From positions 43,285-107,284 of the forward strand of contig NZ_JAAAYE010000018.1 in NCBI RefSeq assembly GCF_013282575.1: DNA of 64,000 nt. The letters are read 5' to 3'. This document shows, in pieces, positions 36,841 through 48,394 of the stretch. The translations under genes were made by a program, and so were the position numbers. This DNA is from Paraburkholderia sp. NMBU_R16. Its GTDB lineage: Bacteria > Pseudomonadota > Gammaproteobacteria > Burkholderiales > Burkholderiaceae. Within the stretch, counting starts at the first letter, position 1, and each line of letters begins with the position of its first letter. The notes beneath the pieces are model-generated. The model saw nothing but the letters and a program-made list of their open reading frames with translations, was not told the DNA's origin and did no database searches.

Positions 36841-37959
36841 TCAGACCGACGACGAAGGCGCCGGCACGATGACAGGCTCGTCGTAGCGCCGAGGTTTGCT
36901 GGCGACTTCGACATGGCCGTGGATGCGCGCTTGGTGACCGTCCGCGAACATATAGTAGGGGAACGGCCGGTCGGGTTGCGACGCGGCATCGAGACGCGCG
37001 GCAAGCTCGGGCACGAGCGTGAAATCGAGCGACGCCAGCGAATCCTCGAGCTGCTCGGGTTTCGTCGCTCCGACGATGATGCTCGAGACTCCGCGCTTGT
37101 TGTGCAGCCAATTCAGCGCCACCTGGGCCATCGGGCGGCCGGCTTCGGCGGCCACCGCCTCGAGTTCTGCGACGATTCGGAAGTTGCGCGGCGTCAGCTT
37201 GTCGAAACCCGGCGGCATGCGCCCCGCCGTTTGTTCGCTCACGGTCTGAAGGCGCCCGGCGCCCGATGCACCCTCCGATGGCCGATATTTGCCCGACAAC
37301 AGACCCATCGCGAGCGGACTCCAGGGCACCAGCCCCATGCCGAATTCGACGGCGAGATCGGCGAACTCGTTTTCCGCGTTGCGCTCGATCAGCGAGTACT
37401 CGAGCTGCATCGCCGCGACAGGCTCAAAGCCCCTCCATTGCGCCAGTGTCTGCGCGCGCGCCGCGAACCAGGCGGGGGTGTCGGAGAGCCCGACGTAACG
37501 AATCTTGCCTGCCCGGACCGCATCGTCCAGGGTACGCATCACCTCGTCCACCGGCGTCATGCGGTCCCAGGTGTGCACGTAATAGAGGTCGATGTAGTCG
37601 GTGCCGAGCCGTGCGAGCGACGCATCGAGCGCACGCATCAGATTCTTGCGATGGTTGCCCCCGGCGTTCGGATTGCCGGCCTCCGCGTTGTAGCTGTATT
37701 TCGTCGCGAGGACGATTTTGTCGCGCAACCCGCTTTCGGCGACGAACTTGCCCAGCCAACGTTCGCTGGTGCCTTCGGTATAAAGGTCCGCGGTATCGAT
37801 GAAGTTGCCGCCGGCATTCACGTAAATATCGAAAAGGCGGCGCGCGGTTGCTTCTTCGGTGCCCCAGTTCCATTCGGTACCGAACGTCATCGTACCGAGG
37901 GAAATCGGCGAAACGCGCAGTCCCGAGCGGCCGAGCAGCGTATAGCGGTCCATCGTCAT
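36841..37959 (-). CDS. Aldo/keto reductase
   Basis: A 372-residue TIM-barrel NADPH-dependent reductase. Catalytic tetrad residues can be placed: Asp and Tyr in FIDTADLYTEG, Lys in VLATKYSYN, His in DLYYVHTWD. The C-terminal NADP site is SSIIVGATKPEQLEDSL. GGAGA lies 7 bases before ATG 37959. It is divergently transcribed from a LysR regulator 118 bases away, a common layout for a regulator and its target. The physiological substrate is unknown. Confidence 0.92.
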   Translation of the reverse strand: MTMDRYTLLGRSGLRVSPISLGTMTFGTEWNWGTEEATARRLFDIYVNAGGNFIDTADLYTEGTSERWLGKFVAESGLRDKIVLATKYSYNAEAGNPNAGGNHRKNLMRALDASLARLGTDYIDLYYVHTWDRMTPVDEVMRTLDDAVRAGKIRYVGLSDTPAWFAARAQTLAQWRGFEPVAAMQLEYSLIERNAENEFADLAVEFGMGLVPWSPLAMGLLSGKYRPSEGASGAGRLQTVSEQTAGRMPPGFDKLTPRNFRIVAELEAVAAEAGRPMAQVALNWLHNKRGVSSIIVGATKPEQLEDSLASLDFTLVPELAARLDAASQPDRPFPYYMFADGHQARIHGHVEVASKPRRYDEPVIVPAPSSSV

Positions 37960-38077
37960 GGCAGTTCTCCTTGTTGGTGAAGTGGTGTCGATGGCCGTAT
38001 CGTGCCTGCGTTGATCCCTTCAAAAAAGGCCGCTATTCTGCAAGCATTTTGAAGCGCTGCTTAATAAAAGGATCGAT

Positions 38078-39019
38078 ATGGACCCAGCCCGACTTCCCGC
38101 GCTGGTGGCTTTTGCGAGCGTGGCGCGCCATGAGAGCTTCACGCGCGCGGCCCTGGAGAGCGGGGTCTCGGCGTCGGCGCTTTCGCAGTCGATCCGGGTA
38201 CTCGAAGCGGAGCTCGGCGTGCGGCTCTTCAATCGCACGACGCGCCGCGTTGCGCTGACGGAGGCCGGCGCGGGCTTTCTCGATCGAGTCCACCCGGCGC
38301 TTTCGATGCTCGACGCCGCCTTCGATGCGCTCGATGCACAGCGTGGCCATCCGGCCGGTACGTTACGGATCAACCTGCCGCGCGTGGCGAGCGAGCTTCT
38401 CGTACTGCCGCATCTCGCTGAATTCAAGCGGCGCTACCCGCACGTCACCGTGGACATGACGCTCGATGACGGGCTGACCGATCTCGTCGGGGAAGGGTTC
38501 GACGCGGGGATCAGGCTGGGCGAAATGCTGGCCCGCGATATGGTCGCGATTCCGCTATCGGGACCGTTGCGGATCGCCGTGGCCGGCTCCCCGGCCTATT
38601 TCGAGCGTCATCCGGTACCCGCGGTACCGGATGACCTCATGCGCCATGACTGTCTGCACTACCGTTTTGCGACGAGCCGCGGGATCTATCGATGGGAATT
38701 CGCAGCGCCCACCGACCCCACGCGGGTTTTCGAAGTTGATACGCCGGGCAGTTTCGTCACCAACGATTTGCGCACCATGGTGCGTGCGGCCGTGGACGGC
38801 ATCGGCCTCTTGCATGTCATCGAGGGCTATGTCGCCCCCGAGCTGGCCGACGGCCGCCTCATCCGCGTGCTCGACGATTGGTGTCCCACCTTCGACGGGT
38901 TTTGCCTCTATACATCGAGCCGCGTCCATATGCCGCTCAAACTGCGCGTGTTCATCGACTTGCTGCGGGAAAAGCGCCTGCACGCGCCTACGGCGTACGG
39001 ACATCCGGGTGGGCAATGA
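38078..39019 (+). CDS. LysR-family regulator, divergent from the aldo/keto reductase
   Basis: A 313-residue protein. The N-terminal winged helix-turn-helix (FASVARHESFTRAALESGVS, then LSQSIRVLEAELGVRLFNRT) is followed by a periplasmic-binding-like co-inducer domain (LRINLPRVASELLVLPHLAE). Its divergence from the reductase gene suggests it controls that gene from the 118-base shared region. The inducer is unknown. It ends 12 bases before the pcaC stop on the other strand. Confidence 0.93.
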   Translation: MDPARLPALVAFASVARHESFTRAALESGVSASALSQSIRVLEAELGVRLFNRTTRRVALTEAGAGFLDRVHPALSMLDAAFDALDAQRGHPAGTLRINLPRVASELLVLPHLAEFKRRYPHVTVDMTLDDGLTDLVGEGFDAGIRLGEMLARDMVAIPLSGPLRIAVAGSPAYFERHPVPAVPDDLMRHDCLHYRFATSRGIYRWEFAAPTDPTRVFEVDTPGSFVTNDLRTMVRAAVDGIGLLHVIEGYVAPELADGRLIRVLDDWCPTFDGFCLYTSSRVHMPLKLRVFIDLLREKRLHAPTAYGHPGGQ

Positions 39020-39031
39020 CGGCTGGAGCGC

Positions 39032-39427
39032 TCATGAGCCGCCGGCGGGGTCCGTTTCCTCAGCGAAGATCCGATCGGCGAGGTGAAACGCGGAATTGGC
39101 TGCCGGCACGCCGCAATAAATCGCGGTCTGCAACAGCACTTCCTTGATTTCGTCTCGCGTTACGCCGTTGTTCTTCGCCGCGCGCAAATGCAGCGCGAGT
39201 TCCTCGCCGCGATTGAGCGCCACCATCATCGCAATGGTCAACAGACTGCGCGTATGGCGCGGCAAACCGGGGCGCGTCCAGATCTCGCCCCATGCATAGC
39301 GCGTGATGAGCGCTTGGAATTCGCTCGTCAGTTCGTTTTGCTTGGCGAGCGATCGATCGACATGCGCATCGCCGAGCACGGCGCGACGCACTTGCATGCC
39401 GGCGTCGTAGCGTTCCTGGTCATTCAT
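39032..39427 (-). CDS. pcaC: 4-carboxymuconolactone decarboxylase
   Basis: A 131-residue CMD-fold protein. RYAWGEIWTRPGLPRHTRSL and HLRAAKNNGVTRDEIKEVLL carry the family motif with the catalytic histidine. It decarboxylates gamma-carboxymuconolactone to beta-ketoadipate enol-lactone in the protocatechuate pathway. The start overlaps the pcaB stop (ATGA), so the two are coupled. Confidence 0.95.
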   Translation of the reverse strand: MNDQERYDAGMQVRRAVLGDAHVDRSLAKQNELTSEFQALITRYAWGEIWTRPGLPRHTRSLLTIAMMVALNRGEELALHLRAAKNNGVTRDEIKEVLLQTAIYCGVPAANSAFHLADRIFAEETDPAGGS

Positions 39428-40827
39428 TTGTCGGACTCCTGATCTCGATTGGTCCTGGCGGCTTCTTCGACCCGCGATGCGCGAAACGCTGCAAGCACCG
39501 CATCGACGAACGCGTGGGCGCGCCCCGCATAGTTGGCCGGATCGAACAGTGCATCGAGGCGAGCCGCGTCGAGGCGGCTCGTGACCTCGGTATCCTCGGC
39601 CAGCACGTCGCGCAGATTGCGTCCGCTTGCGACGGCCCGTTGCGACGCATGTTCGACGAGCCGATGCGCCTGTTGACGCCCCATCGATTCGCCGAGCGCG
39701 AGCATGACCGCTTCAGCGAGGATGAGGCCGTGAGTCGAATCGAGGTTGGCGGCAAGCCGGCCGGAGTCGACTTCGAGCCCGCGCGCGATCTCTTCGACGT
39801 GCGCGAGCGCTCCGCCGCAGAGCCGGGCGATCTCGGGCAGGGCCTCCCATTCGGCCTGCCAGCCGCCCAGTGCGCGCTCGTGTTCCTGAACCATGGCGGC
39901 GAGCACTGTCGCGACGAGTCCCGGTACGCGCACGGCGGCGCTCAGAACGGCGGCGCAGCCGACCGGATTGCGCTTGTGCGGCATCGTCGACGAACCGCCT
40001 TTGCCCGCGCCCGACGGTTCGGCAAGCTCGCCGAATTCGGTCTGCATCTGAAGCGATACATCGCGAGCAATCTTGCCGAGCGTACCCGTGATGAGTCCGA
40101 GCGTCGTCGCGATCTCCGCGATGCGATCGCGCTGTGTGTGCCACGGCAGCGCCGGTACCGCCAGGGCCAACTCGCTGGCAAGCGCCTGAGTCACGGCATC
40201 GGCGCGTTCGCCGAGGCTCGCGAGCGTGCCGGCCGCGCCGCCGAATTGCAGCACGAGCGCGCTCTGGCGCAGGTGTGCCACGCGCGCCCGATGGCGCTCG
40301 AGCGTATCGAGCCATTGCGCGAACTTCATGCCGAGCGTGATCGGCAGCGCCTGTTGCAACCACGTGCGACCCACCATTGAAGTGGTGCGATGCCGCTCGG
40401 CCAGGCCAGCCAGGACGTCGCCGAGTGACGCGAGCTGCGCGTCGATCGCGCTCAACGCGTCGCGCAACTGCAGAACCATGCCGGTATCGATGATGTCCTG
40501 ACTCGTGGCGCCCCAATGCACGTATTTCGCCGCGTCGGGTGCATGCTCGGCGACCGCCGCGGTCAATTGCTTCACGAGCGGAATAGCGAGATTGCCCGCC
40601 CGTGCGGCGGCGCGCGTCAGCGCATCCGCATCGATGCGCTCCGCGCGGCACGCGGCCTCGATCGGCCCGGGCGCATCGCCCGGAATGACGCCGGCCGAAG
40701 CCAGTGCGTGGGCCAATGCCGCCTCCACGTCGAGCATGCGCTGGATCGTCGCGCGCGGGGAAAAGATTGCGATGAGCGCCTCGGGGGAGCTCAGGCGGTC
40801 GGTCAGTCGTCCGTCGAATTCGAGCAT
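39424..40827 (-). CDS. pcaB: 3-carboxy-cis,cis-muconate cycloisomerase
   Basis: A 467-residue member of the fumarase/aspartase superfamily. The signature GKGGSSTMPHKRNPVGC (about residue 280) supplies the catalytic serine loop, VHWGATSQDIIDTG binds substrate carboxylates, and the N-terminal FSPRATIQRMLDVEAALA is typical of PcaB. It lactonises beta-carboxymuconate after ring cleavage by PcaHG. ATG 40827 is used; the extra N-terminal residues of the open frame are not family-like. It is downstream of pcaQ on the same strand (gap 87 bases). Confidence 0.95.
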   Translation of the reverse strand: MLEFDGRLTDRLSSPEALIAIFSPRATIQRMLDVEAALAHALASAGVIPGDAPGPIEAACRAERIDADALTRAAARAGNLAIPLVKQLTAAVAEHAPDAAKYVHWGATSQDIIDTGMVLQLRDALSAIDAQLASLGDVLAGLAERHRTTSMVGRTWLQQALPITLGMKFAQWLDTLERHRARVAHLRQSALVLQFGGAAGTLASLGERADAVTQALASELALAVPALPWHTQRDRIAEIATTLGLITGTLGKIARDVSLQMQTEFGELAEPSGAGKGGSSTMPHKRNPVGCAAVLSAAVRVPGLVATVLAAMVQEHERALGGWQAEWEALPEIARLCGGALAHVEEIARGLEVDSGRLAANLDSTHGLILAEAVMLALGESMGRQQAHRLVEHASQRAVASGRNLRDVLAEDTEVTSRLDAARLDALFDPANYAGRAHAFVDAVLAAFRASRVEEAARTNRDQESDK

Positions 40828-40914
40828 GATGGAGCAGTCGCGTGTTCGATCACCGAACAAAACGCCATTTAACGAACAATAATCGACGCATGGTATGCGC
40901 GAGGCCGCAGCGGG

Positions 40915-41865
40915 TCAAGAAACGCGATCGCCCCGCCGCTTTCGCCGCTTGTCAGGTTCGCTCCGCGCCAGTGTGCGCAAAATCTCGGCGAACGTTTGTG
41001 CGAGCTCGCTCGTTGTGCCCGCGCTGCGGCGCACGATGCCCACTGGCTCTTCGGCCCCGGTCATCGGCAGCGGGAGCGCGACGAGCGAACCGCTTTGCAG
41101 GTCGTCGTGTGCGGCGCGCGCCGGCGTTACCCAAACCGCGTTCGAGCGCCGAGCGATGAGGCGAGCGACTGAAACCGACAGCGTTTCGATGGACTCGGGC
41201 GGCACACGCAGGGCGTGGGCGTCGAAGTAGGCATCGGTGTTCAGGCGCGGCACCGTTGTCTGTGGCGCGACGATGAGGGGATAGTCCAGCACGGCGGTCA
41301 GCGAAACGGTGCTTTGCTCGAGCAAGGGATGGCTCGGACGAACGGCCATCACGAGCGGTTCGGCATACAGAAACTCGAACGAGAGCCCTTGCATGGCTGA
41401 AGGTTCGGCCATGCGCCCGAGCACGAAGTCGAGCTCGCCGGCCTTCAGCGCGGAAAGCAACAGCGCATTCGTTCCGGTGCGCAACCGGATGCCCGCATGG
41501 GGGCGAGCCTCCTTGAATCGAATCAGTGCATCGGGCATGAGACCGCTGGCGACAGTCGGCAATGCGCCGATTTCGAGCGCGGCGGCCGATGGCATGGCCG
41601 AACTGCTCAGCGCGGCACCGGCCGAATCGAGCGCCTGACCGACGTCGAGCGCATAGCGCAGGAAGTGCTCCCCCGCCGGGGTCAACCGCGCTCCGTGGCG
41701 TCCTCGTTCGACGAGCTGAGCGCCCGCCAGTGTTTCGAGTTCCGCGAGCGTTTTGGAGATCGCGGGCTGGCTCAAATGGAGCCGCTCCGCCGCGCGGCCG
41801 AGATTGCGCTCCTGGGCAACGGCCAGAAAGCAATTGATGTGGCGAAAGCGAAGACGGTTTTCCAT
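40915..41865 (-). CDS. pcaQ: LysR-type regulator of the pca genes
   Basis: A 316-residue protein. FRHINCFLAVAQERNLGRAA followed by RLHLSQPAISKTLAELE is the helix-turn-helix of PcaQ-like LysR proteins. The C-terminal co-inducer domain has LEIGALPTVASGLMPDALIRF. It lies between pcaB and the divergent pcaHG, where PcaQ sits in many proteobacteria. ATG 41865 is used; a GTG sits one codon earlier (41868). Beta-carboxymuconate is the known PcaQ inducer elsewhere. Confidence 0.9.
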   Translation of the reverse strand: MENRLRFRHINCFLAVAQERNLGRAAERLHLSQPAISKTLAELETLAGAQLVERGRHGARLTPAGEHFLRYALDVGQALDSAGAALSSSAMPSAAALEIGALPTVASGLMPDALIRFKEARPHAGIRLRTGTNALLLSALKAGELDFVLGRMAEPSAMQGLSFEFLYAEPLVMAVRPSHPLLEQSTVSLTAVLDYPLIVAPQTTVPRLNTDAYFDAHALRVPPESIETLSVSVARLIARRSNAVWVTPARAAHDDLQSGSLVALPLPMTGAEEPVGIVRRSAGTTSELAQTFAEILRTLARSEPDKRRKRRGDRVS

Positions 41866-41910
41866 CACCTCAGGTTATGAAAAATCGCCGAACAAGTCAA
41901 TTTACCTCAC

Positions 41911-41922
41911 GTTTCGAGAAAC
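41911..41922. promoter_or_regulatory. Candidate operator in the pcaQ-pcaH divergent region
   Basis: GTTTC and GAAAC arms around a two-base centre, in the middle of the 138-base gap between pcaQ and pcaH. A half-site ATAACC (minus strand, 41873-41878) like the PcaQ consensus also lies at the pcaQ start, but I cannot find its expected second half. Confidence 0.35.
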
Positions 41923-41931
41923 ATACATTAA

Positions 41932-42755
<824 letters not shown>

Positions 42756-42756
<1 letters not shown>

Positions 42757-43403
42757 TGGCGCTGACACCGTTTGCTCCGTTCCGTTTGAACGAAACCGCA
42801 TCGCAGACCGGGGGGCCGTATGTGCATATCGGTCTTGCGCCGAAGCAGGCCGGTTTCGATATCTTCGAAAACAACTTCGGCAATGTGCTCGTCACGAGCG
42901 AGACACGCGGCGAGCGCATCGACATCGAAGGGCGTGTCTACGACGGCTCGGGATCGCTCGTGCGCGACGTGCTGATCGAAATCTGGCAAGCGAATGCGGC
43001 GGGGCGTTACGCTCATCCGGCAGACCGGCAGGACTTGCCGATCGATCCGTCGTTTCGCGGATGGGGACGCACGGGCGCCGATTTCGAAACCGGCGTGTAT
43101 CGATTCGAGACGATCAAGCCCGGCGCGGTGGTCGGGCGCAACGGCACGCGGCAAGCGCCGCATATTCTCATGGTGTTGTTCGCGCGCGGCATCAATCTCG
43201 GTTTGCATACGCGGCTCTATTTCAGCGACGAAGCGGAGGCCAACCAGCGCGATCCGGTGCTCGGCGGCATTGAATGGGATGTGCGCCGCAAGACGCTCAT
43301 CGCCGAGCGCAGCGAGCGCGACGGCAAAGCCGTCTATACCTTCGACATTCGCTTGCAGGACACGCCTGACGGTGGGCGCGAGACGGTGTTCTTCGACATT
43401 TGA
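42756..43403 (+). CDS. pcaG: Protocatechuate 3,4-dioxygenase alpha subunit
   Basis: A 215-residue subunit of the intradiol dioxygenase fold: VHIGLAPKQAGFDIFENNFG, EIWQANAAGRYAHP and APHILMVLFARGI. It lacks the iron-binding Tyr/His set of the beta subunit, as expected. The TGATG junction with pcaH indicates translational coupling. A bidirectional terminator follows 65 bases after the stop. Confidence 0.96.
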
Positions 43404-43467
43404 GGTGGGTTGCTGGTGCGTGGGCGGTGAGTACCGGGTGCGTGCCGCCTCGATGATGTCACCGAAA

Positions 43468-43504
43468 AGCAAAAAGCCCAGTCGCGAAGACTGGGCTTTT
43501 TGCT
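43468..43504. terminator. Bidirectional terminator between pcaG and tRNA-Thr
   Basis: A 16-bp stem (43468-43483 with 43489-43504, loop of 5) whose ends supply A and T tracts for both strands. It terminates pcaHG on the plus strand and tRNA-Thr on the minus strand. Confidence 0.85.
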
Positions 43505-43513
43505 TGAATCTTA

Positions 43514-43589
43514 TGGTGCCGGAAAGAGGAATCGAACCCCCGACCTTCGCATTACGAATGCGCTGCTCTACCGTCTGAGCTATTCCGGC
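43514..43589 (-). tRNA. tRNA-Thr(CGU)
   Basis: A 76-base cloverleaf with acceptor GCCGGAA/TTCCGGC, anticodon loop TTCGTAA (CGU), T-loop GTTCGATTC and an encoded CCA at 43514-43516. Confidence 0.97.
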
Positions 43590-43643
43590 ATCAGGAGAAA
43601 CGCGATTATAGAGACATGTCGCGCCGGATAGCAAGCCCCCTAC

Positions 43644-44660
43644 TTAACTTTTTTCTTCCCAATGGTAGCCCGTAACGCGCTCGACCTCGTTCTTCGAACC
43701 GAGGAACACCGCGATACGCTCGTGCAGGCTCTTCGGCTGTACATCGAGAATGCGCTCACGCCCGTTCGTTGCCGCGCCGCCGGCCTGCTCGACGATGAAC
43801 GACATCGGATTCGCCTCGTACATGAGCCGCAGCTTGCCCGGTTTATCCGGGGTCCGCTTGTCCGCCGGGTACATGAAGATGCCGCCGCGATGCAAGATCC
43901 GATGCACATCGGCAACCATCGAGGCCACCCAGCGCATGTTGAAGTCGGCCCGACGCACGCCCGTCTTGCCGGCCAGCAGCTCGTCGACATATCGCTGTAC
44001 CGGCGGATACCAGTGGCGAGCGTTCGAGGCGTTGATCGCGAATTCCCGCGTGTCTTCCGGGATGCGCAAGTTGGCATGCGTGAGCACCCACGAACCGAGT
44101 TCGCGGTCGAGCGTGAAGCCATTCACGCCATTGCCCGTCGTCAAGACGAGCATGGTTTGCGGTCCATAGACCGCGTAGCCTGCCGCGACCTGCTGCGTGC
44201 CGGGCTGAAGGAACGATTGCTCGGTCGCCAGTTGCCCGTCCGGGCAGCGCAGCACCGAAAAGATCGTACCGATCGATACGTTGACGTCGATGTTCGATGA
44301 ACCGTCCAGCGGGTCGAATACGAGCAGATACTCGCCGCGCGGATAGTTGGCCGGAATCGGAAACAGCTTTTCCATTTCCTCGGACGCCATCGCGGCAAGG
44401 TTGCCGCCCCATTCGTTCGCGTCGAGGAGAATTTCGTTCGACAGGATGTCGAGCTTTTTCTGGACCTCGCCTTGAACGTTTTCGCTGCCCGCCGTACCGA
44501 GCGCTTCCCCCAAAGCCCCTTTGCTGACGTGATAGCTGATGAGCTTGCAAGCGCGCGCGACGACTTCGATCAAAAGACGCAAGTCGGCCGGCAGGTTGTT
44601 GGTTTCACGTTGTTGCTCGATCAGGTATTTCGTGAGGGTAGTGCGTCGTTGCAGAGACAT
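43644..44660 (-). CDS. fbp: Fructose-1,6-bisphosphatase class I
   Basis: A 338-residue protein. The metal site [20 protein letters not shown] is the class I FBPase signature; ASEEMEKL and the C-terminal [20 protein letters not shown] and [20 protein letters not shown] follow. It hydrolyses fructose 1,6-bisphosphate in gluconeogenesis. It follows pepN on the same strand with a 137-base gap, so it is probably separately expressed. Confidence 0.97.
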   Translation of the reverse strand: MSLQRRTTLTKYLIEQQRETNNLPADLRLLIEVVARACKLISYHVSKGALGEALGTAGSENVQGEVQKKLDILSNEILLDANEWGGNLAAMASEEMEKLFPIPANYPRGEYLLVFDPLDGSSNIDVNVSIGTIFSVLRCPDGQLATEQSFLQPGTQQVAAGYAVYGPQTMLVLTTGNGVNGFTLDRELGSWVLTHANLRIPEDTREFAINASNARHWYPPVQRYVDELLAGKTGVRRADFNMRWVASMVADVHRILHRGGIFMYPADKRTPDKPGKLRLMYEANPMSFIVEQAGGAATNGRERILDVQPKSLHERIAVFLGSKNEVERVTGYHWEEKS

Positions 44661-44797
44661 TGCGGTACTCCGAAAGCCAGGGGATGCCGTGGATTTTACC
44701 CGCCGCGACGACGATGGCCGCGAGTTTTTGTAGGCGGGCGCACGATCGGCCGCTCCGCGTTCGGTCGCGAAGCGCCGCCAAACTGCGCTCCACGACG

Positions 44798-47488
44798 TCA
44801 GGCCAACGCTTTCTCGACGATCTCGCGTACGTCGCGTGACGAAGCCTTTTCAGCCACTTGCTGCAGCGCCTCGCGCATACGCTCGCGCAATGCCGGCGTG
44901 TAGCGACGCCAGAGTTCGAGTGAGCGTGCGAGGCGCGCGGCCACCTGCGGATTGAGCGCATCGAGCGCGACGACTTGTTCCGCCCAGAACGCGTATCCCG
45001 AGCCGTCGGCCGCATGGAACTGCGCGGGATTGCCCGAGCAGAAGCTGAAGATCAACGAACGCGCACGGTTCGGATTGCGCAAGGTGAACGCTGGATGACT
45101 CATGAGCTTGCGCACGATCTCGATCACGGGCCGCTTCTCGCTACCGCGCTGCGTGGCCTGCATCGAGAACCACTTGTCGATGACGAGCGGCTCGCGCTCG
45201 AACCTGCGATAGAAGTCTTCGAGCGCACGCTCCGCGATCGGCGTATTCGTCTGCGCACCGGCCGCGATGAGCGCGGCGAGCGCGGCCGCACGATCGGTCA
45301 TGTTGTTGGCGGCGTCGTACTGCGCATTCGCGAGCCGCACGGCGTCGGACGGGTCGTCGAGCTCGGTGAGGTAGGCAAGCGCGAGATTCTTGAGGGCGCG
45401 ATGGCCCGCGGCTTGTGCCGTGGGCTCGTACGGGCCCGGCGTCACATGATTTTCGTACAGGCTTACCCACTGGTCGCGCAGCGCCGTGGCGAGGCGCTTG
45501 CGCACGAATTGCCGCGCGCGGTGCACGGCCGACGGGTCGGACTCGGCCATCTGCTCTGCAAGGTACGACTCCGAGGGCAGCACGAGCGCGAGCTCGCGAA
45601 ACGCGGGCGAGACTGTCTCGTCGGTCAGCACACGGGCGAATGCCGCGACAACGGAATCGTCGAGCGAAAGCGGCTCGTCGGCTGCCGCGCGCGCGGCCAA
45701 CGCCAGAAGCTCGCGCGTGGCCAGGCGCTGGCCAGCTTCCCATCGATTGAATGGATCGCTGTCGTGCGCAAGCAAAAACGCCAATTCGTCATGGGTGTAG
45801 TCGTACTCGACGATCACCGGTGCCGAAAAGTTGCGCAGCAGCGAAGGCAAGGGCGCTTCGGCGACATCGACGAACGTGAACTGCGCTTCGTTCTCCGTGA
45901 ACTCCAACACACGCGTCGTGCCGGCCGCAGCGGGCTCGCCTTCGCGACGCAGCGGCAGGTCGGCGCCGTTGCGGCCGATGAGACCCATCGCAAACGGAAT
46001 CAGGAGCGGGCCTCGTTGTGTTTCGCGCGCAGCGGGTGCCGCGTCCGCATACCGTTGCGAAAGCGTGATCGTGAAGCGCTTGGTTTCGGCATCGTAGGCG
46101 GTCCGCACGCCGACACGCGGCGTGCCGGCCTGGCTGTACCATCGCTCGAATTGCGCCAGATCGCGCCCGTTCGCATCGGCCAGCGCATGGCGGAAATCGT
46201 CGCACGTGACGGCTTGCCCGTCATGCCGCTTGAAGTAGAGATCCATGCCGCGGCGAAAACCGCCGCGCCCGAAGAGCGTCTGATACATGCGCACGACCTC
46301 GGCGCCTTTCTCGTAGACGGTCATCGTATAGAAGTTGTTGATTTCGACGTAGCTCTCGGGGCGCACCGGGTGCGCCATGGGGCCCGCGTCTTCCGCGAAT
46401 TGCATCTGCCGCAGCACGCGAACATCCTCGATGCGTTTGACCGCGCGCGCCGTTTCGTCGGTCGCGCCGCCTTGCATGTCGGCCGAGAACTCCTGATCGC
46501 GAAAGACGGTCAGCCCTTCCTTCAGGCTCAATTGGAACCAGTCGCGGCAGGTGACGCGATTGCCCGTCCAGTTATGGAAATACTCGTGACCGACCACGGC
46601 CTCGATGTTGGCAAAATCGGTATCGGTGGCGGTTTCGGGGTTGGCCAGCACATACTTCGTATTGAAGATGTTCAGGCCTTTGTTTTCCATCGCGCCCATG
46701 TTGAAATCGCTGACGGCGACGATCATGAAACGGTCGAGGTCGAGCTCGAGGCCGAAGCGCTCTTCGTCCCACCGAATCGCGTTGATGAGCGAATCCATCG
46801 CGTGGCGCGTCTTGTCGAGATCGTGCGGCTCGACCCAGACCTGCAGCAGTTTTTCCTTGCCGGAGCCGGTACGGATTCGCTCTTCGAGCGCGACGAGTTT
46901 GCCGGCGACGAGCGCGAAAAGGTAGCTCGGCTTCTTGAACGGGTCCTGCCATTTGGCGAAGTGGCGTCCGTCCGGCAAATCGCCCGTGTCGACGAGATTG
47001 CCGTTCGAGAGCAGAACCGGGTAGGCGGTTTTGTCCGCGCGCAGCGTCACCGTGTAGGTGGCCATGACGTCGGGGCGATCGAGGAAGTAGGTGATGCGCC
47101 GAAAGCCCTCGGCCTCGCATTGGGTAAAAAAGTTGCCGCTCGAGACGTAAAGGCCGGAGAGAGTCGTGTTCTCGGCCGGCTTGCATGCGCTCACGATCGT
47201 CAGCTCGAACGTGTCGGGTACGGCGTCGAGCACGAGGCCGTGCTCGTGGACGCGATGCTCCGCATGGGACGCGCCGTCGAGCGAGACCGAGAGGAGCTCC
47301 AACGCTTCGCCCATGAGTTCCAGGCGTGCAGCATGCGCGGCGCCGGGATTGCGTCGCACCCGCATCGTGTTCTTGACGATCGTGCGTTCGGCAACGAGAT
47401 CGAACTCGAGCGCAACCGAGTCGATGAGAAAAGCCGGCGGCGTATAGTCGGCCCGGCGGATCACAGCGGAATTGGCGGTATCGGACAT
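44798..47488 (-). CDS. pepN: Aminopeptidase N (M1 family)
   Basis: An 896-residue cytosolic metallo-aminopeptidase. The substrate-amine motif GAMENKG lies near residue 265 and the zinc motif [11 protein letters not shown] near residue 300, with the third ligand glutamate in [13 protein letters not shown]. The C-terminal helical domain with armadillo-like repeats completes the E. coli PepN architecture. It removes N-terminal residues from peptides during protein turnover. Length and start (ATG 47488) agree with the family. Confidence 0.97.
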   Translation of the reverse strand: MSDTANSAVIRRADYTPPAFLIDSVALEFDLVAERTIVKNTMRVRRNPGAAHAARLELMGEALELLSVSLDGASHAEHRVHEHGLVLDAVPDTFELTIVSACKPAENTTLSGLYVSSGNFFTQCEAEGFRRITYFLDRPDVMATYTVTLRADKTAYPVLLSNGNLVDTGDLPDGRHFAKWQDPFKKPSYLFALVAGKLVALEERIRTGSGKEKLLQVWVEPHDLDKTRHAMDSLINAIRWDEERFGLELDLDRFMIVAVSDFNMGAMENKGLNIFNTKYVLANPETATDTDFANIEAVVGHEYFHNWTGNRVTCRDWFQLSLKEGLTVFRDQEFSADMQGGATDETARAVKRIEDVRVLRQMQFAEDAGPMAHPVRPESYVEINNFYTMTVYEKGAEVVRMYQTLFGRGGFRRGMDLYFKRHDGQAVTCDDFRHALADANGRDLAQFERWYSQAGTPRVGVRTAYDAETKRFTITLSQRYADAAPAARETQRGPLLIPFAMGLIGRNGADLPLRREGEPAAAGTTRVLEFTENEAQFTFVDVAEAPLPSLLRNFSAPVIVEYDYTHDELAFLLAHDSDPFNRWEAGQRLATRELLALAARAAADEPLSLDDSVVAAFARVLTDETVSPAFRELALVLPSESYLAEQMAESDPSAVHRARQFVRKRLATALRDQWVSLYENHVTPGPYEPTAQAAGHRALKNLALAYLTELDDPSDAVRLANAQYDAANNMTDRAAALAALIAAGAQTNTPIAERALEDFYRRFEREPLVIDKWFSMQATQRGSEKRPVIEIVRKLMSHPAFTLRNPNRARSLIFSFCSGNPAQFHAADGSGYAFWAEQVVALDALNPQVAARLARSLELWRRYTPALRERMREALQQVAEKASSRDVREIVEKALA

Positions 47489-47640
47489 GGCGGATCGGGA
47501 AAATGGACCGTTTGGGCTCGCGCATCAGCGGCGAGGTCGTCATCCATTGTACAAAGCCGGCTGGCCCGGCGCTGCAGGCTCGGCGTATCATCGCTGCGAG
47601 GCCCGGGGCGTGAACAGGCCCTAGCAAAACAGAGGACGAT

Positions 47641-48345
47641 ATGAAGGCTAAGTGGCAACAGGTAAGACGTGCGGTCGCGCCGGTCTGCGCCGTGTCGGCT
47701 TTGACGTTGGCGGGGTGCACGAGCTATGTGACCTCGCAGGTCACGGCTTTTTCGGAATGGAGCGGTAGCGACGCAACGCGGACTTATTCGTTCGACCGGA
47801 CCCCGGCGCAGCAAAACAGCCTCGAGCAAGCGACTTACGAGCAACTCGTTGCTTACGAACTCGATCGTTATGCGTTCCGGCGTGTGCCGCGTACCGAGGC
47901 CCACTATCTCGTGGGGCTCGGTTACAAGACCGATACTGGCGCGATGACTGTCACGCAGCCGGTCTACTATGGGAATCCCTGGCCGGGCCCGTTCTGGCGA
48001 CCCATGGGCCCGTTTGGGCCCTTTGGCGCGTTCCCGCCGGATTACGTGAGCCAGACCTATCCGGTCTACACGCATACGCTGGCCGTGCGGATCACTGAAC
48101 GCTCGACAGGCCGGGAAGTCTACAACGTCACGGCGCGAACCACGAACGATGAACTCTCGCTAGTGCAGGCCATGCCTTATCTTGCCCGCAGCGCGTTGGC
48201 CGATTTCCCGCTCGGCAACGGCGTCGTGCGCACGGTGCGCATACCCGTCGATTCGCATGGCGGTGCGGCATCGAACGAGGTGCCGGTCGCACCGGCGGCA
48301 ACAGGCCGCGCGCCTGCTGCAGCATCCGCTCCGGCAGTGCAATAG
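47641..48345 (+). CDS. DUF4136-type outer-envelope lipoprotein
   Basis: A 234-residue protein with lipobox LAGC (Cys26). The mature domain resembles DUF4136 (TYSFDRTPAQQNSLEQATYE, then a conserved YLVGLGYKT strand), with a Pro/Gly/Phe-rich insertion in the middle (NPWPGPFWRPMGPFGPFG) and an Ala/Pro tail. AGAGGA precedes ATG 47641. It is divergent from pepN and probably periplasm-facing. The function is unknown. Confidence 0.8.
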   Translation: MKAKWQQVRRAVAPVCAVSALTLAGCTSYVTSQVTAFSEWSGSDATRTYSFDRTPAQQNSLEQATYEQLVAYELDRYAFRRVPRTEAHYLVGLGYKTDTGAMTVTQPVYYGNPWPGPFWRPMGPFGPFGAFPPDYVSQTYPVYTHTLAVRITERSTGREVYNVTARTTNDELSLVQAMPYLARSALADFPLGNGVVRTVRIPVDSHGGAASNEVPVAPAATGRAPAAASAPAVQ

Positions 48346-48394
48346 CATCCTCGCGGTCACGGCCGCCTGCTTTCGCCGCGGCCGTCCCCGCCCG

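Noticed and set aside
44975..47644. 889-codon plus-strand open frame
   Set aside because: Lies fully antisense to pepN, whose M1 motifs are intact; composition is Arg/Val/Glu-rich as expected for a GC-rich shadow.
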